A model generated the notes under the pieces. It worked only from the letters and a program-made list of their open reading frames with translations. It was not told the DNA's origin and did no database searches. Positions 9,189 through 19,421 of a stretch of DNA of 64,000 nt are shown here, piece by piece (position 1 is the first letter of the stretch; every line of letters starts with the position of its first letter). The translations under genes and the position numbers were made by a program. The stretch lies in contig JAPZTO010000008.1 of NCBI GenBank assembly GCA_027532775.1, positions 62,001 to 126,000 of the forward strand, read 5' to 3'. This stretch comes from Beijerinckiaceae bacterium. Its GTDB lineage: Bacteria; Pseudomonadota; Alphaproteobacteria; Rhizobiales; Beijerinckiaceae.

Positions 9189-10004
9189 ATGGCAGAGGCC
9201 CCGGCACCCCTGCAGGCGCTGATCGCCGCGCATCATGCGCGCAAGCCGCCGCGCACCTGGTCGCTGCTGGTGACGATTTTCGGCGTGGTGGCTTTGCCGC
9301 GCGGCGAGGCCTTGCGCCTCTCCGACCTGCAGGATTGGCTTGGCGCGCTCGGCATCGAGCCCGGTCTGGTCCGGACGGCCCTTTCGCGGCTGGTCTCGAA
9401 CGGCACGTTGACCCGCGAGCGCGACGGCAAGGCCGCGCTCTACCGGCTCTCGCCCGGTGCGGAGGATGATTTCGGCCGGGCGGCGGCGCTGATCTTCGGC
9501 GATGACCGCCCGCAGCCGGATGGGCGCCTCCATCTCGTGCTGATCGAGGAGGGCAGCGACCGTGCCGGGCTCCGGGCCGAACTGGCCGAGAGCGGTTATA
9601 GCGCACTGGCTGCCAATCTCCTGATCCGGCCGGTCCATGCCGGGCGCGAGGACCGCGGCGGCGACGGGCTGACCGGCTTCCATGCCGAAGGCGATGCCGC
9701 GCTTGCCGCCCGGGTGCAGCGGCTCTGGCCGCTAGCCAGCCTGCAGGCCGGCTACCGGATGGTGGCGGGCCATGCGGCCGCGCTCATGCCGCTGGCGCCT
9801 GATCTCGGCTGGCGCGACGCGTTCCTTGCGCGGCTGCTGCTGGTGCATGAATTCCGGCGGCTGGTGCTGCGCGATCCATTCCTGCCGGAGGGCTTGCTGC
9901 CGGCGGATTGGCCGGGGCCGGAAGCCCGCCGCCTGTTCGACGGGGCGCTCGACGCGCTGGAGGCCCGGTTGAGGCTGCTCGAAGCTGCGCATGTGGATTT
10001 GTAA
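9189..10004 (+). CDS. paaX: PaaX-family transcriptional repressor of phenylacetate genes
   Basis: The start is the ATG at 9189 (GGAAGAGG upstream), giving 271 aa. The 9039 start in the track adds 50 residues without family similarity. The N-terminal winged helix (RTWSLLVTIFGVVALPRGEALRLSDLQDWLGALGIEPGLVRTALSRLVSNGTLTRERDGKAALYRLS) and length fit PaaX, the repressor released by phenylacetyl-CoA. The paaA promoter begins 10 bp after its stop, and the paa epoxidase operon follows directly. Control of that promoter is therefore very likely. Confidence 0.9.
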   Translation: MAEAPAPLQALIAAHHARKPPRTWSLLVTIFGVVALPRGEALRLSDLQDWLGALGIEPGLVRTALSRLVSNGTLTRERDGKAALYRLSPGAEDDFGRAAALIFGDDRPQPDGRLHLVLIEEGSDRAGLRAELAESGYSALAANLLIRPVHAGREDRGGDGLTGFHAEGDAALAARVQRLWPLASLQAGYRMVAGHAAALMPLAPDLGWRDAFLARLLLVHEFRRLVLRDPFLPEGLLPADWPGPEARRLFDGALDALEARLRLLEAAHVDL

Positions 10005-10036
10005 CCAGAAACGTTGACAGATTTATTTTTTGTAAC
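9998..10036. promoter_or_regulatory. Direct repeat TTTGTAAC x2 flanking the paaA -35 box
   Basis: TTTGTAAC occurs at 9998-10005 and 10029-10036, 31 bp (about three helical turns) apart. The copies bracket the -35 box, and the second touches the -10 box. They are candidate regulator-binding half-sites, most likely for PaaX. The first copy lies over the paaX stop codon. Confidence 0.4.
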
Positions 10037-10041
10037 ATACT
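10014..10041 (+). promoter_or_regulatory. Sigma70-type promoter of paaABCDE
   Basis: A consensus TTGACA (10014-10019), a 16-bp spacer and CATACT (10036-10041) precede paaA by 33 bp. The spacer is AT-rich (GATTTATTTTTTGTAA), which is rare in this genome. Confidence 0.6.
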
Positions 10042-10073
10042 CCCCCGAAACACCATCAGGGAGGATGTCGCGC

Positions 10074-11069
10074 ATGTATGCTCAGGCGCTCAACGTGGCC
10101 GAGAAGGCCCATGCCGACGATCCGGAATTGCGGGCCCGGTTCCAGCGCCGCGTCGATGCCGAGGAAAAGATCGAGCCGAATGACTGGATGCCGGAAGGCT
10201 ATCGCCGGACGCTGGTGCGGCAGATCTCCCAGCATGCCCATTCCGAGATTGTCGGCATGCTGCCCGAGGGCAACTGGATCACCCGCGCGCCGTCCCTGAA
10301 GCGCAAGGCGGCCCTTCTCGCCAAGGTGCAGGACGAGGGCGGGCACGGGCTCTACCTCTATTCCGCCGCCGAGACCCTGGGCGTCAGCCGCGAGGAGCTG
10401 GTCGAGCAATTGCTGACCGGCAAGGCGAAATATTCCTCGATCTTCAACTATCCGACGCCGAGCTGGGCCGATATCGGCATGATCGGCTGGCTGGTGGATG
10501 GTGCGGCGATCATGAACCAGATCCCGCTCTGCCGCTGTTCCTACGGGCCCTATGCGCGGGCGATGATCCGCGTCTGCAAGGAAGAAAGCTTCCACCAGCG
10601 GCAGGGCTTCGAGATCGTCATGACGCTGGCCAAGGGCAGCCCGGCGCAGAAGACGATGGCGCAGCAAGCGCTCAACCGCTGGTGGTGGCCGGCCTTGATG
10701 ATGTTCGGCCCGTCCGACCGTGACAGCCAGCATTCCGACCAGAACATGGCCTGGAAGATCAAGCGCTTCTCGAACGATGACCTGCGCCAGAAATTCATCG
10801 ATGCCACGGTGCCGCAGGGCCATTTCCTTGGCCTGACCTTCCCGGATCCTGAGCTTCGCTTCAACGAGGCGACCGGGCATTGGGAGCATGGCCCGATCGA
10901 CTGGAGCGAGTTCAACCGCGTCGTGCGCGGCGAGGGGCCCTGCAACCGCGAACGGCTGAAGGCCCGGCAGAAGGCGCATGCAGAAGGGGCCTGGGTGCGC
11001 GAGGCCGCTTTGGCTCATGCCGAAAAGCGCGCGGCCCGCAAGGCGGCAGCGAAGATCGCGGCGGAGTGA
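10074..11069 (+). CDS. paaA: 1,2-phenylacetyl-CoA epoxidase catalytic subunit PaaA
   Basis: The start is the ATG at 10074 after GGGAGG, giving 331 aa. The track start at 10014 is a TTG inside the promoter. The ferritin-like di-iron carboxylate fold shows metal ligands in [30 protein letters not shown] and [14 protein letters not shown]. PaaA is the oxygenase alpha subunit that, with PaaC and fed by PaaE, epoxidises phenylacetyl-CoA to ring-1,2-epoxyphenylacetyl-CoA in the cytosol. It heads an operon paaABCDE. The Lys-rich C-terminus ([17 protein letters not shown]) is not informative. Confidence 0.97.
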   Translation: MYAQALNVAEKAHADDPELRARFQRRVDAEEKIEPNDWMPEGYRRTLVRQISQHAHSEIVGMLPEGNWITRAPSLKRKAALLAKVQDEGGHGLYLYSAAETLGVSREELVEQLLTGKAKYSSIFNYPTPSWADIGMIGWLVDGAAIMNQIPLCRCSYGPYARAMIRVCKEESFHQRQGFEIVMTLAKGSPAQKTMAQQALNRWWWPALMMFGPSDRDSQHSDQNMAWKIKRFSNDDLRQKFIDATVPQGHFLGLTFPDPELRFNEATGHWEHGPIDWSEFNRVVRGEGPCNRERLKARQKAHAEGAWVREAALAHAEKRAARKAAAKIAAE

Positions 11070-11080
11070 GGGGGATTGCC

Positions 11081-11383
11081 ATGACCGAGAAATCCGGGAC
11101 CGAGAAAACCATGCCGCTCTGGGAAGTCTTCATCCGTTCCCGCACCGGGCTCAGCCATCGCCATTGCGGCTCGCTCCATGCGCCCGATGCCGAGATGGCG
11201 CTGCAGGCCGCGCGCGATGTCTACACGCGCCGCGGCGAGGGGCTGTCGATCTGGGTGGTGCCGTCCAGCGCCATCACCGCCTCCGATCCGCAGGACAAGG
11301 ATGCGCTGTTCGAGCCGACCGCCTCGAAGATCTACCGCCATCCCACCTTCTACGAGGTGCCGGAGGAAGTGGGGCATATGTGA
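11081..11383 (+). CDS. paaB: 1,2-phenylacetyl-CoA epoxidase subunit PaaB
   Basis: This is a 100-aa protein starting at ATG 11081 with MPLWEVFIRSRTGLSHRHCGSLHAPDAEMALQAARDVYTRR, the PaaB family core, and ending FYEVPEEVGHM. PaaB is a small structural subunit that bridges the PaaAC pairs and is needed for activity. It starts 11 bp after paaA, and its stop overlaps the paaC start by one base (TGATG). The 167-aa track ORF extends back into paaA and is not the real start. Confidence 0.95.
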   Translation: MTEKSGTEKTMPLWEVFIRSRTGLSHRHCGSLHAPDAEMALQAARDVYTRRGEGLSIWVVPSSAITASDPQDKDALFEPTASKIYRHPTFYEVPEEVGHM

Positions 11384-12135
11384 TGGAAACGCCGCTCTTC
11401 ACCTACACGCTCCGGTTGGCCGACAATGCTCTCGTGCTCGGGCATCGGCTGTCGGAATGGTGCGGCCATGCGCCGATGCTGGAAGAAGACCTCGCGCTCG
11501 CCAATATGGCGCTCGACCTGATCGGGCAGGCGCGCAACCTTTACACCCATGCGGGCGCGATCGAGGGCAAGGGCCGCAGCGAGGATGACCTTGCCTATCT
11601 GCGGGATTGCCCGGACTGGCGGAACATCCTGCTGGTCGAGCGGCCACGCGGCGATTTCGCCTTCACGATCCTGCGGCAGTTTCTCTATGCCGCCTTCATG
11701 CATCCGTATTTCGAGCGCCTTGCGGCCTCGAAGGACGAGACGCTTGCCGCCATCGCGGCGAAATCGGTCAAGGAAATGGCCTATCACGTCCGCCATGCCG
11801 GGGAATGGGTCATCCGCCTCGGCGACGGCACGGAAGAGAGCGCGGCGCGGCTCAGGGAAGCGCTGGAGGATCTCTGGCCCTTCACCGGCGAGATGTTCGA
11901 GGTTGACGCGGTCGAGCAGGCGCTGATCGATGCGGGCATTGCGGTCGACCCGGCGGCGATCCGGCCTGTCTGGAACGCCACGGTGGACCATGTTTTCGGC
12001 GAGGCGCTGCTGGCCCGCCCGCGCGATGGCTGGATGCAGACCGGCGGCCGGCGCGGCGAGCATTCCGAGCATCTCGGCCATCTGCTGAGCGACCTGCAAT
12101 TCATGCAGCGCACCTATCCCGGCGCGACCTGGTGA
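11383..12135 (+). CDS. paaC: 1,2-phenylacetyl-CoA epoxidase subunit PaaC
   Basis: This 250-aa protein begins METPLFTYTLRLADNALVLGHRLSEWCGHAPMLEEDLALANMALDLIGQARNLY, the PaaC signature. VKEMAYHVRHAGEWVIRLGDGTEES and the C-terminal HLGHLLSDLQFMQRTYPGATW follow. PaaC is the non-catalytic ferritin-fold partner of PaaA that stabilises the oxygenase core. It overlaps paaB by one base and is followed after 4 bp by paaD, consistent with one mRNA. Confidence 0.96.
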   Translation: METPLFTYTLRLADNALVLGHRLSEWCGHAPMLEEDLALANMALDLIGQARNLYTHAGAIEGKGRSEDDLAYLRDCPDWRNILLVERPRGDFAFTILRQFLYAAFMHPYFERLAASKDETLAAIAAKSVKEMAYHVRHAGEWVIRLGDGTEESAARLREALEDLWPFTGEMFEVDAVEQALIDAGIAVDPAAIRPVWNATVDHVFGEALLARPRDGWMQTGGRRGEHSEHLGHLLSDLQFMQRTYPGATW

Positions 12136-12139
12136 CGCC

Positions 12140-12658
12140 ATGGGCGCGGTGCTGAGCTTCCCGCCGGAAACCGGGGATGCCGAACTTGCGGCGGCGCATG
12201 CGGCGGCGGCCTCGGTCTGCGATCCGGAAGTGCCGGTGCTGACCATCGCCGATCTCGGCGTGCTTCGCGCAGTAACGCGCAATGAAAACGGGATCGAGGT
12301 CGTGATCACGCCGACCTATTCCGGCTGCCCGGCCATGGACATGATCGCGGTGCAGGTCGATCTCGCGCTCGAGAAGGCGGGGATCACCCGGCGCAAGGTG
12401 CGGCTGTCGCTCAGCCCCGCCTGGACCACGGATTGGATGAGCGAGGCCGGCAAGGAGAAGCTCCGGGCCTATGGCATCGCGCCGCCGGTCGGCAAGGCGC
12501 AGGGGCGCGCTGCCCTGTTCGGGGTGGAGGAGGTGGCCTGCCCGCATTGCGGCTCGGCCGAAACCGAGCGTGTCTCCGAGTTCGGCTCCACGGCCTGCAA
12601 GGCGCATTGGCGCTGCCTGAGCTGCCGCGAACCCTTCGATTATTTCAAATGCATCTGA
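12140..12658 (+). CDS. paaD: Phenylacetate degradation protein PaaD (MIP18/SufT-like Fe-S maturation factor)
   Basis: This is 172 aa. The N-terminal DUF59/MIP18 domain has DPEVPVLTIADLGVLR and VVITPTYSGCPAMDMIAVQV, with the conserved Cys. A C-terminal zinc ribbon follows: CPHCGS about 50 residues from the end, and CLSCREPFDYFKCI. PaaD is thought to help install iron or the [2Fe-2S] cluster in the epoxidase system, probably in PaaE. Its place between paaC and paaE is the usual one. Confidence 0.95.
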   Translation: MGAVLSFPPETGDAELAAAHAAAASVCDPEVPVLTIADLGVLRAVTRNENGIEVVITPTYSGCPAMDMIAVQVDLALEKAGITRRKVRLSLSPAWTTDWMSEAGKEKLRAYGIAPPVGKAQGRAALFGVEEVACPHCGSAETERVSEFGSTACKAHWRCLSCREPFDYFKCI

Positions 12659-12689
12659 GGGGGCCATGATGACCCGGCTGCCATGTCGG

Positions 12690-12711
12690 GCTGCGCCCTC
12701 CTCGCAATGAC
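12690..12711. repeat. Remnant arm of a palindromic intergenic repeat
   Basis: GCTGCGCCCTCCTCGCAATGAC in the paaD-paaE gap matches the right arm of the palindrome at 22748-22833 (GCTGCGCGCTTCCTCGCAATGAC) apart from a one-base gap and a substitution. It appears to be a degraded copy inside the operon. Confidence 0.6.
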
Positions 12712-12735
12712 AAAGACCCAACCGGAAACGCCATC

Positions 12736-13812
12736 ATGTCGACGCCCCGCTTCCATGCCCTGCCCATCCGCGAGATCCGCCGCGAGACCCCCGATGCCGT
12801 GTCCATCGCCTTTGCCGTGCCGGAGGATCTGGCCGGGGCCTATCGCTTCGAGCAGGGGCAATATCTCACCCTGCGCGCGGTGATCGAAGGCGAGGATCTG
12901 CGCCGTTCCTATTCGATCTGCACCGGCGAGGACGAGGGCGAGTTGCGCGTGGCGATCAAGGAAGTGGAGGGCGGGGCCTTTTCCACTTTCGCGAACCGGG
13001 CGCTTCAGCCAGGCGCGACGCTGGAGGTGATGACGCCGATGGGCCGGTTCGGCGTCGCGAGCCGAGAGGGCAAGGGCGGGCATCTCGTGTTCTTTGCTGC
13101 CGGTTCGGGCATCACGCCGATCCTCTCGATCATCCGCACGCGGCTGGCGAAGGACCCGGATTGTCGGCTGACCTTGTTCTACGGCAACCGGAATTCGGCC
13201 GGCATCCTGTTCCGCGAACAGCTGGAAGACCTGAAGGACCGGCATCTCGGCCGGCTGTCCGTGCACCACATTCTCAGCCGGGAGGCGCAGGATATCGACC
13301 TGCTGAACGGCCGGATGACCCCCGAGAAGATCGCCCTGCTGGTGAAGACGCTTGGCGGGATCGAGGCGATCGATGATGTCTATCTCTGCGGGCCAGCAGA
13401 GATGATCGCCGGCGCGAAGGCGGTGCTGGCCGAGCTGGGTGCCAGCCCGGAGCGGATCCATGTCGAGCTGTTCACCAGCAACGCACCGCGGCTGGCAGGG
13501 GCGAAGCCGAAGCCGGCGGGTTCGGCGGCCAAGGGCATTCCGCTGAGTTTGACGCATGATGGCCAGAGCCACGCCATCTCGCTCCAGCCCGGCGAGACGG
13601 TGCTGGAAGCCGCCGAGCGGGCGGGGCTCGATGTGCCCTATTCCTGCCGGGGCGGCATGTGCTGCACCTGCCGCGCCAAGGTGACAGATGGCGATGCGGC
13701 GATGGATGTCAATTTCAGCCTCGAGCCGTGGGAGGTCGAGGCTGGCTATGTGCTGGCTTGCCAGTGCCGCCCGACCGGCGACCGGCTGTCGGTGGATTTC
13801 GACCAGATGTGA
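12736..13812 (+). CDS. paaE: 1,2-phenylacetyl-CoA epoxidase reductase PaaE
   Basis: This 358-aa protein is a ferredoxin-NADP reductase-type electron donor. The FAD-binding barrel contains RRSYSICTGEDEGE, and the NAD(P)H domain contains FFAAGSGITPILSIIRTRL and YLCGPAEMI. The C-terminal plant-type [2Fe-2S] domain has the cysteine pattern SCRGGMCCTCRAKV, with the last Cys in YVLACQC. It passes electrons from NADPH to the PaaA di-iron site. It is last in the operon and separated from paaD by 77 bp holding a repeat remnant. Confidence 0.96.
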   Translation: MSTPRFHALPIREIRRETPDAVSIAFAVPEDLAGAYRFEQGQYLTLRAVIEGEDLRRSYSICTGEDEGELRVAIKEVEGGAFSTFANRALQPGATLEVMTPMGRFGVASREGKGGHLVFFAAGSGITPILSIIRTRLAKDPDCRLTLFYGNRNSAGILFREQLEDLKDRHLGRLSVHHILSREAQDIDLLNGRMTPEKIALLVKTLGGIEAIDDVYLCGPAEMIAGAKAVLAELGASPERIHVELFTSNAPRLAGAKPKPAGSAAKGIPLSLTHDGQSHAISLQPGETVLEAAERAGLDVPYSCRGGMCCTCRAKVTDGDAAMDVNFSLEPWEVEAGYVLACQCRPTGDRLSVDFDQM

Positions 13813-13833
13813 GGGGGGCGCTTCAGTCGCTTC

Positions 13834-14004
13834 CCCCTCACCCGCCGCCGCTGCGCGCCGTCGGCCTCTCCCCCGAGGGAGAGGCGGGGTGGCTGGCTGG
13901 AACCGCGTCAGCGTTTGCAAGGAAAGGCCAAGACGGCGGAGATCTTCCCCTCTCCCCATCGGGGAGAGGGAGGCGAAGGGCAAAGCCCGAAGCCGGGTGA
14001 GGGG
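13834..14004. repeat. About 170-bp TIR-bounded intergenic element, copy A
   Basis: The element is bounded by CCCCTCACCCG and its inverted copy CGGGTGAGGGG. Inside are two hairpins, CCTCTCCCCCGAGGGAGAGG and CCTCTCCCCATCGGGGAGAGG. It fills the space between convergent paaE and paaJ. A structural twin lies at 27492-27660. There is no coding capacity, so it looks like a non-autonomous (MITE-like) element that may also terminate transcription in both directions. Confidence 0.75.
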
Positions 14005-14024
14005 TTTCGGGCGCAGCGCCCGTC

Positions 14025-15227
<1,203 letters not shown>

Positions 15228-15236
15228 GGGAAATCC

Positions 15237-17321
15237 TCAGCGTTCAGAAGCATTGAGCGAAGCGAAAGTCCGGCCGCTGCCGGCCAGTTCGCGCAGGAGC
15301 CGAGCAACGGCATAGGCCGCACCGTCGCGCGCGGCGATGGCTTCGGCCTCGGCCAGAATGCGCGCGAGGCCGGTCTCGTCGGCATAGTGCATCGGCCCGC
15401 CGCGCCAGTTCGGGAAGCCGTAGCCATTGACGAGCACGAGATCGATGTCGAGCGGGCGCGCTGCAATGCCCTCGCCAAGGATCTTCGCGCCTTCGTTGAT
15501 CATGGTGGTCAGCACGCGGCTCTGGATTTCCGCTGCCGAGAAGCTGCGTTGCGCCCGTCCGGTGCTGGCCGCATGGGCGCGGACGAGCGCGTCGATCTCC
15601 GGATCGACCTCGCGCTTGCCCTCTGCATACAGATACCAGCCTTTACCGGCTTTCTGGCCGAAGCGCCCGGCCTCGCAGAGCCGGTCAACCAGCGGGACGT
15701 CGCGCTCGGCAGGGTTCCGCGTGGCGGCGAGGCGCTTGCGGCGCGCCCAGGCTATGTCGAGGCCGGCGAGATCCTGCACCGCGAAGGGGCCCATGGCGAA
15801 GCCGAAGGCCTCCAGCGCGGCATCGATCTCCTGCGGCAGCGCGCCTTCCTCGAGCATGAACTCGCATTGCGCACGGTAGCGGGCGAGCAGGCGGTTGCCG
15901 ATGAACCCGTCGCAGACGCCGGCAATCACGGCGATCTTCTTCAGTCGCTTGCCGATGGCGAGGCCGGTGGCCAGCACTTCCTTCGCCGTGCGGCGGGCGC
16001 GGACAATCTCGAGCAGCTTCATCACATGGGCGGGCGAGAAGAAATGCAGGCCGATGAAGCGCTCCGGGTGGGGCAGGGCGTCGGCCATCACCTCCAGATC
16101 GAGATAGGAGGTGTTGGTGGCGATGATCGTCTCCGCCGGCAGCGCTGCGCCAAGCCGGCCCAGCAGGTCGAGTTTCACCGCCATATCCTCGAACACGGCC
16201 TCGATGACGAGCCCGGTTTCCGCCAGCGCCTTGATCTCGGTCGTCGGCGTCAGGCGCGACAGGCGTTCCAGCCGGATTGTCTCATCGATGCGACCGGATT
16301 TGACCGATCGGAGATACAGGCCGTTGACGCGGTCAAGCCCGGCCTGCAGGGCGGCCTCGCTGGCCTCCATCAGCGTGACGCGATACCCGGCATCGAGGAA
16401 GGCCACTGCGATGCCGGAGCCCATCGTGCCGGCACCGATCACGCCGATATGGTTGATCTCGCGCGGGGAAATGCCGGCGAGTTCCGGCACGCGGGCAACC
16501 TCGCGTTCGGCCATGAACATGTGGCGCAAGGCCTTGGATTGTGGCGAGGCCATGAGGTCGAAGAAGGTCGCGCGCTCCTTCGGCTGGCCAGCGGCGAAAG
16601 GCTCGGCCCGGGCGGTTTCGACAAGCGCGATCGCCGCGAGCGGGGCAGTCCGGCCCTTCGCGTCCTTCTTCACCTTCGCAACCGTGGCCTCCCATGCCGT
16701 CGGGTCGCTGGCGGGAACGGGGCGTTCCGAGACGCGTTCCGGTGGCTGGCCGATCAGGCTTTCGGCGAGGGCGACGGCCTCCTCGCGCAGATTGCCGGCG
16801 GCAATGGCATCCACCAGCCCGAGGGCCAGCGCCTCCTTCGCGCCGACCATGCGACCGGAGGCAATGAGATCGAGCGCGACTACGGGGCCGACAAGACGCG
16901 GCAGGCGCTGCGTGCCGCCGGCGCCGGGCATCAGGCCGAGCTTCACTTCCGGCAGGCCGACGGAACCATCGGGCGCGATGATGCGCTTGGTGGCGGCAAG
17001 GCCGATCTCGCAGCCGCCGCCCAACGCGGTCCCGTGCCAGGCGACGACCACCGGCTTCGCGCAGGCCTCGATCCGGGTGATGACATCGGGCAGGTGCGGC
17101 AGAAGTGGCGGCTTGCCGAATTCGGTGATGTCGCCGCCGGCGGTGAAGGTGCGGCCCGCGCCGGCGATCACGATGGCACCGACAGCGGGGTCGGTATCGA
17201 GGCGCTCGATCGCGTCGAGCAGACCCTGCCGCACCGCCTGCGAGGTGGCGTTGACCGGCGGGTTGTCGATCTCGAGCAGGGTCACCTTGCCGCTGGGGTG
17301 AAGATGGATCACGCGCGTCAC
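15237..17321 (-). CDS. Bifunctional enoyl-CoA hydratase/3-hydroxyacyl-CoA dehydrogenase (PaaF-PaaH function)
   Basis: This is a 694-aa FadB-like fusion. An N-terminal crotonase domain has GAGRTFTAGGDITEFGKPP, GTALGGGCEIGLAATKR and LPEVKLGLMPGAGGTQRLPRL (two catalytic Glu positions). It is followed from about residue 292 by an NAD-binding dehydrogenase domain (IGVIGAGTMGSGIAVAFLDAGY, IGLHFFSPAHVMKLLEIV) and its C-terminal helical domains. Translation starts at GTG 17321, which overlaps the paaZ stop as GTGA. No separate paaF or paaH is in the window. This protein is therefore the natural candidate for hydrating 2,3-dehydroadipyl-CoA and oxidising 3-hydroxyadipyl-CoA. The alternative is a general beta-oxidation enzyme. 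Confidence 0.92.
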   Translation of the reverse strand: MTRVIHLHPSGKVTLLEIDNPPVNATSQAVRQGLLDAIERLDTDPAVGAIVIAGAGRTFTAGGDITEFGKPPLLPHLPDVITRIEACAKPVVVAWHGTALGGGCEIGLAATKRIIAPDGSVGLPEVKLGLMPGAGGTQRLPRLVGPVVALDLIASGRMVGAKEALALGLVDAIAAGNLREEAVALAESLIGQPPERVSERPVPASDPTAWEATVAKVKKDAKGRTAPLAAIALVETARAEPFAAGQPKERATFFDLMASPQSKALRHMFMAEREVARVPELAGISPREINHIGVIGAGTMGSGIAVAFLDAGYRVTLMEASEAALQAGLDRVNGLYLRSVKSGRIDETIRLERLSRLTPTTEIKALAETGLVIEAVFEDMAVKLDLLGRLGAALPAETIIATNTSYLDLEVMADALPHPERFIGLHFFSPAHVMKLLEIVRARRTAKEVLATGLAIGKRLKKIAVIAGVCDGFIGNRLLARYRAQCEFMLEEGALPQEIDAALEAFGFAMGPFAVQDLAGLDIAWARRKRLAATRNPAERDVPLVDRLCEAGRFGQKAGKGWYLYAEGKREVDPEIDALVRAHAASTGRAQRSFSAAEIQSRVLTTMINEGAKILGEGIAARPLDIDLVLVNGYGFPNWRGGPMHYADETGLARILAEAEAIAARDGAAYAVARLLRELAGSGRTFASLNASER

Positions 17322-19375
17322 TCCGCTGCCGTCGCGGCCGGTTCCGCATAGGCATTCATGGTCAGCAGGTCATAGGTCGCGGCGGTCTCGCCGGCGCCGG
17401 TGGTGATTTCTACATCCCAACGGACCTCGCCGTAAGCGGCATTCCGGGGGGATTTCGATTTGACCGTCAGGCGAACACGGATCGACTCGCCGGGCGTGAC
17501 CGGCTTGAGGAAGCGGAGGTTGTCGAGCCCGTAATTGGCGAGGACCGGGCCGCGCTTCGGCTCGACGAAGAGGCCGGCGGCGAAGGCCAGCAGCAGATAG
17601 CCATGAGCGACACGGCCGGGGAAGAACGGGTGGCCCTTCACAGCCTCCTCGTCCATATGGGCGTAGAAGGTGTCGCCGGTGAAGTTGGCGAAATGCTCGA
17701 TATCCGCGAGGGTGATCACGCGTTCGGGCGAGTGGAAGCTCTGGCCCGGCACCAGTTCCTCGAAGGCGAGGCGGAAGGGATGGGCGGGGCTCACGGGTTC
17801 GGGCGTGCCCTTCACATAGCTCTTGGTCAGGGCGGTCAGCATGGCGGGCGAGCCCTGCAAGGCCACGCGCTGCATGTGATGCATCACGGCGCGGATGCCA
17901 CCGAGTTCCTCGCCGCCACCAGCACGGCCGGGACCCCCATGGACGAGATGCGGCATGGGCGAGCCATGGCCGGTGGATTCCGCTGCGCAATCCGCATTCA
18001 GCACCAGCAGGCGGCCATGGAAGGCGCCCGCGCCGAAAACGACGCGGCGGGCAATATCCGGATCGCGCGTGACCAGCGAGCCGGCGAGCGAGCCATCGCC
18101 CTTCCGCGCGAGCGTCACGGCTGCTTCGAGATCGGCATAGGCAAGCAAAGTCGCCGCCGGGCCGAAGGCTTCGGTATCATGCGGGCGCTCGGCAGCGTCG
18201 GCGTTCCGCGCAGCAAGCAGGATCGGCGTGACAAAGGCACCGTTCACGGCATCGACGCCGCTCAGCCCGGTTGCATCGGGATCACCCCAGACGAGGTCGC
18301 ATTCCGCCCGGAGCCGCGCGATCTGCGTCCGGACATCGGCGCGCTGGTCGAGCGAGGCGAGGGGGCCCATGCGGGTGGTCTCAAGGCGCGGATCGCCCAC
18401 CGTGACACCGGCAAGGCGCTTGGCCAGCGCGGCCTGCACGGCCTCCATGCGGGATTGGGGGATGATGACCCGCCGGATGGCGGTGCATTTTTGCCCGGCC
18501 TTCACCGTCATCTCGCGGGCGACTTCCTTGATGAAAATATCGAAATCGGGCGAGCCGGGCTCGATATCCGGCCCGAGGATGGAGCAGTTCAGGCTGTCGC
18601 GCTCCGCCGTGAAATGGACGGCGTTCTTCAGGATGTTCGGATGTGCCTGCAGCTTGGTGGAGGTGGCAAGCGAGCCGGTGAAACCCACCAAGTCCTGGCT
18701 GGTCAACTGGCCGAGGAGATCCCCGGTCGAACCGGCGATGAACTGGAAGGCGCCTTCGGGGAGGATGCCGCTCTCGACGATGATCCGCGCGGCCTTCTCC
18801 GCGACATAGGCCGTGGCGGTGGCGGGCTTGGCGATGACCGGCATGCCGCCGAGGATCGCCGGGGCCAGCTTTTCCAGCATGCCCCAGACCGGGAAGTTGA
18901 ACGCGTTGATCTGGATCGCGGCGCCCTCGCGCGGAACCCGGACATGCTGGCCGAGGAAGGTGCCGTTGCGCGAAAGGGCCTCCACCGCGCCATCGACGAG
19001 GAAGGTCTCGTTCGGCAATTCGCGCTTGCCCTTCGAGGCATAGACGAAGAGCGTGCCGATGCCGCCATCGATGTCGATCCAGCTGTCGGCGCGGGTCGCG
19101 CCCGTCAGGAACGAAAGGGCGTAAAGCTCCTCCTTGCGGGCGGTGAGTGCCTGCGCCAGCGCCTTCAGCAGGCTGGCGCGTTCGTGGAAGGTCAACGCGC
19201 GCAAGGCCGGGCCACCGCGGCGATGGGCGTGGCGCAGCAGGGCCGCCATGTCGAGCCCGCCGCTCGTCGCCTCGGCCACGGGCGTGCCGTCAATCGCCGA
19301 GACGATCAGCGCCGGGCTGCCGCTGCCGGCATGCCAATGGCCTTCCGCGTAGGAGTGCAATCTCTGGACGCCCAT
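17318..19375 (-). CDS. paaZ: Bifunctional oxepin-CoA hydrolase / 3-oxo-5,6-dehydrosuberyl-CoA semialdehyde dehydrogenase PaaZ
   Basis: This is 685 aa. The N-terminal aldehyde dehydrogenase (to about 520) has INAFNFPVWGMLEKLAPAILGGMPVIAKPAT, GFTGSLATSTKL, HFTAERDSLNCSILG (catalytic Glu) and TVKAGQKCTAIRRVIIP (catalytic Cys). The C-terminal MaoC-type hydratase (about 545-680) has FANFTGDTFYAHMDEEA and GRVAHGYLLLAFAAGLF. PaaZ opens the oxepin ring and oxidises the resulting aldehyde. The split of domains and length are typical. It is coupled to the fadB-like gene by GTGA and lies 46 bp after livF, so ring cleavage and uptake share a transcript. Confidence 0.96.
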   Translation of the reverse strand: MGVQRLHSYAEGHWHAGSGSPALIVSAIDGTPVAEATSGGLDMAALLRHAHRRGGPALRALTFHERASLLKALAQALTARKEELYALSFLTGATRADSWIDIDGGIGTLFVYASKGKRELPNETFLVDGAVEALSRNGTFLGQHVRVPREGAAIQINAFNFPVWGMLEKLAPAILGGMPVIAKPATATAYVAEKAARIIVESGILPEGAFQFIAGSTGDLLGQLTSQDLVGFTGSLATSTKLQAHPNILKNAVHFTAERDSLNCSILGPDIEPGSPDFDIFIKEVAREMTVKAGQKCTAIRRVIIPQSRMEAVQAALAKRLAGVTVGDPRLETTRMGPLASLDQRADVRTQIARLRAECDLVWGDPDATGLSGVDAVNGAFVTPILLAARNADAAERPHDTEAFGPAATLLAYADLEAAVTLARKGDGSLAGSLVTRDPDIARRVVFGAGAFHGRLLVLNADCAAESTGHGSPMPHLVHGGPGRAGGGEELGGIRAVMHHMQRVALQGSPAMLTALTKSYVKGTPEPVSPAHPFRLAFEELVPGQSFHSPERVITLADIEHFANFTGDTFYAHMDEEAVKGHPFFPGRVAHGYLLLAFAAGLFVEPKRGPVLANYGLDNLRFLKPVTPGESIRVRLTVKSKSPRNAAYGEVRWDVEITTGAGETAATYDLLTMNAYAEPAATAAE

Positions 19376-19421
19376 GGCGATCTCCTTCGTTGTCCGCTTT
19401 CCGGATCCCGTTTTCCGCCTG

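Noticed and set aside
13834-14004. Insertion sequence
   Set aside because: It has inverted termini but no transposase and only about 170 bp; called a non-autonomous repeat instead.
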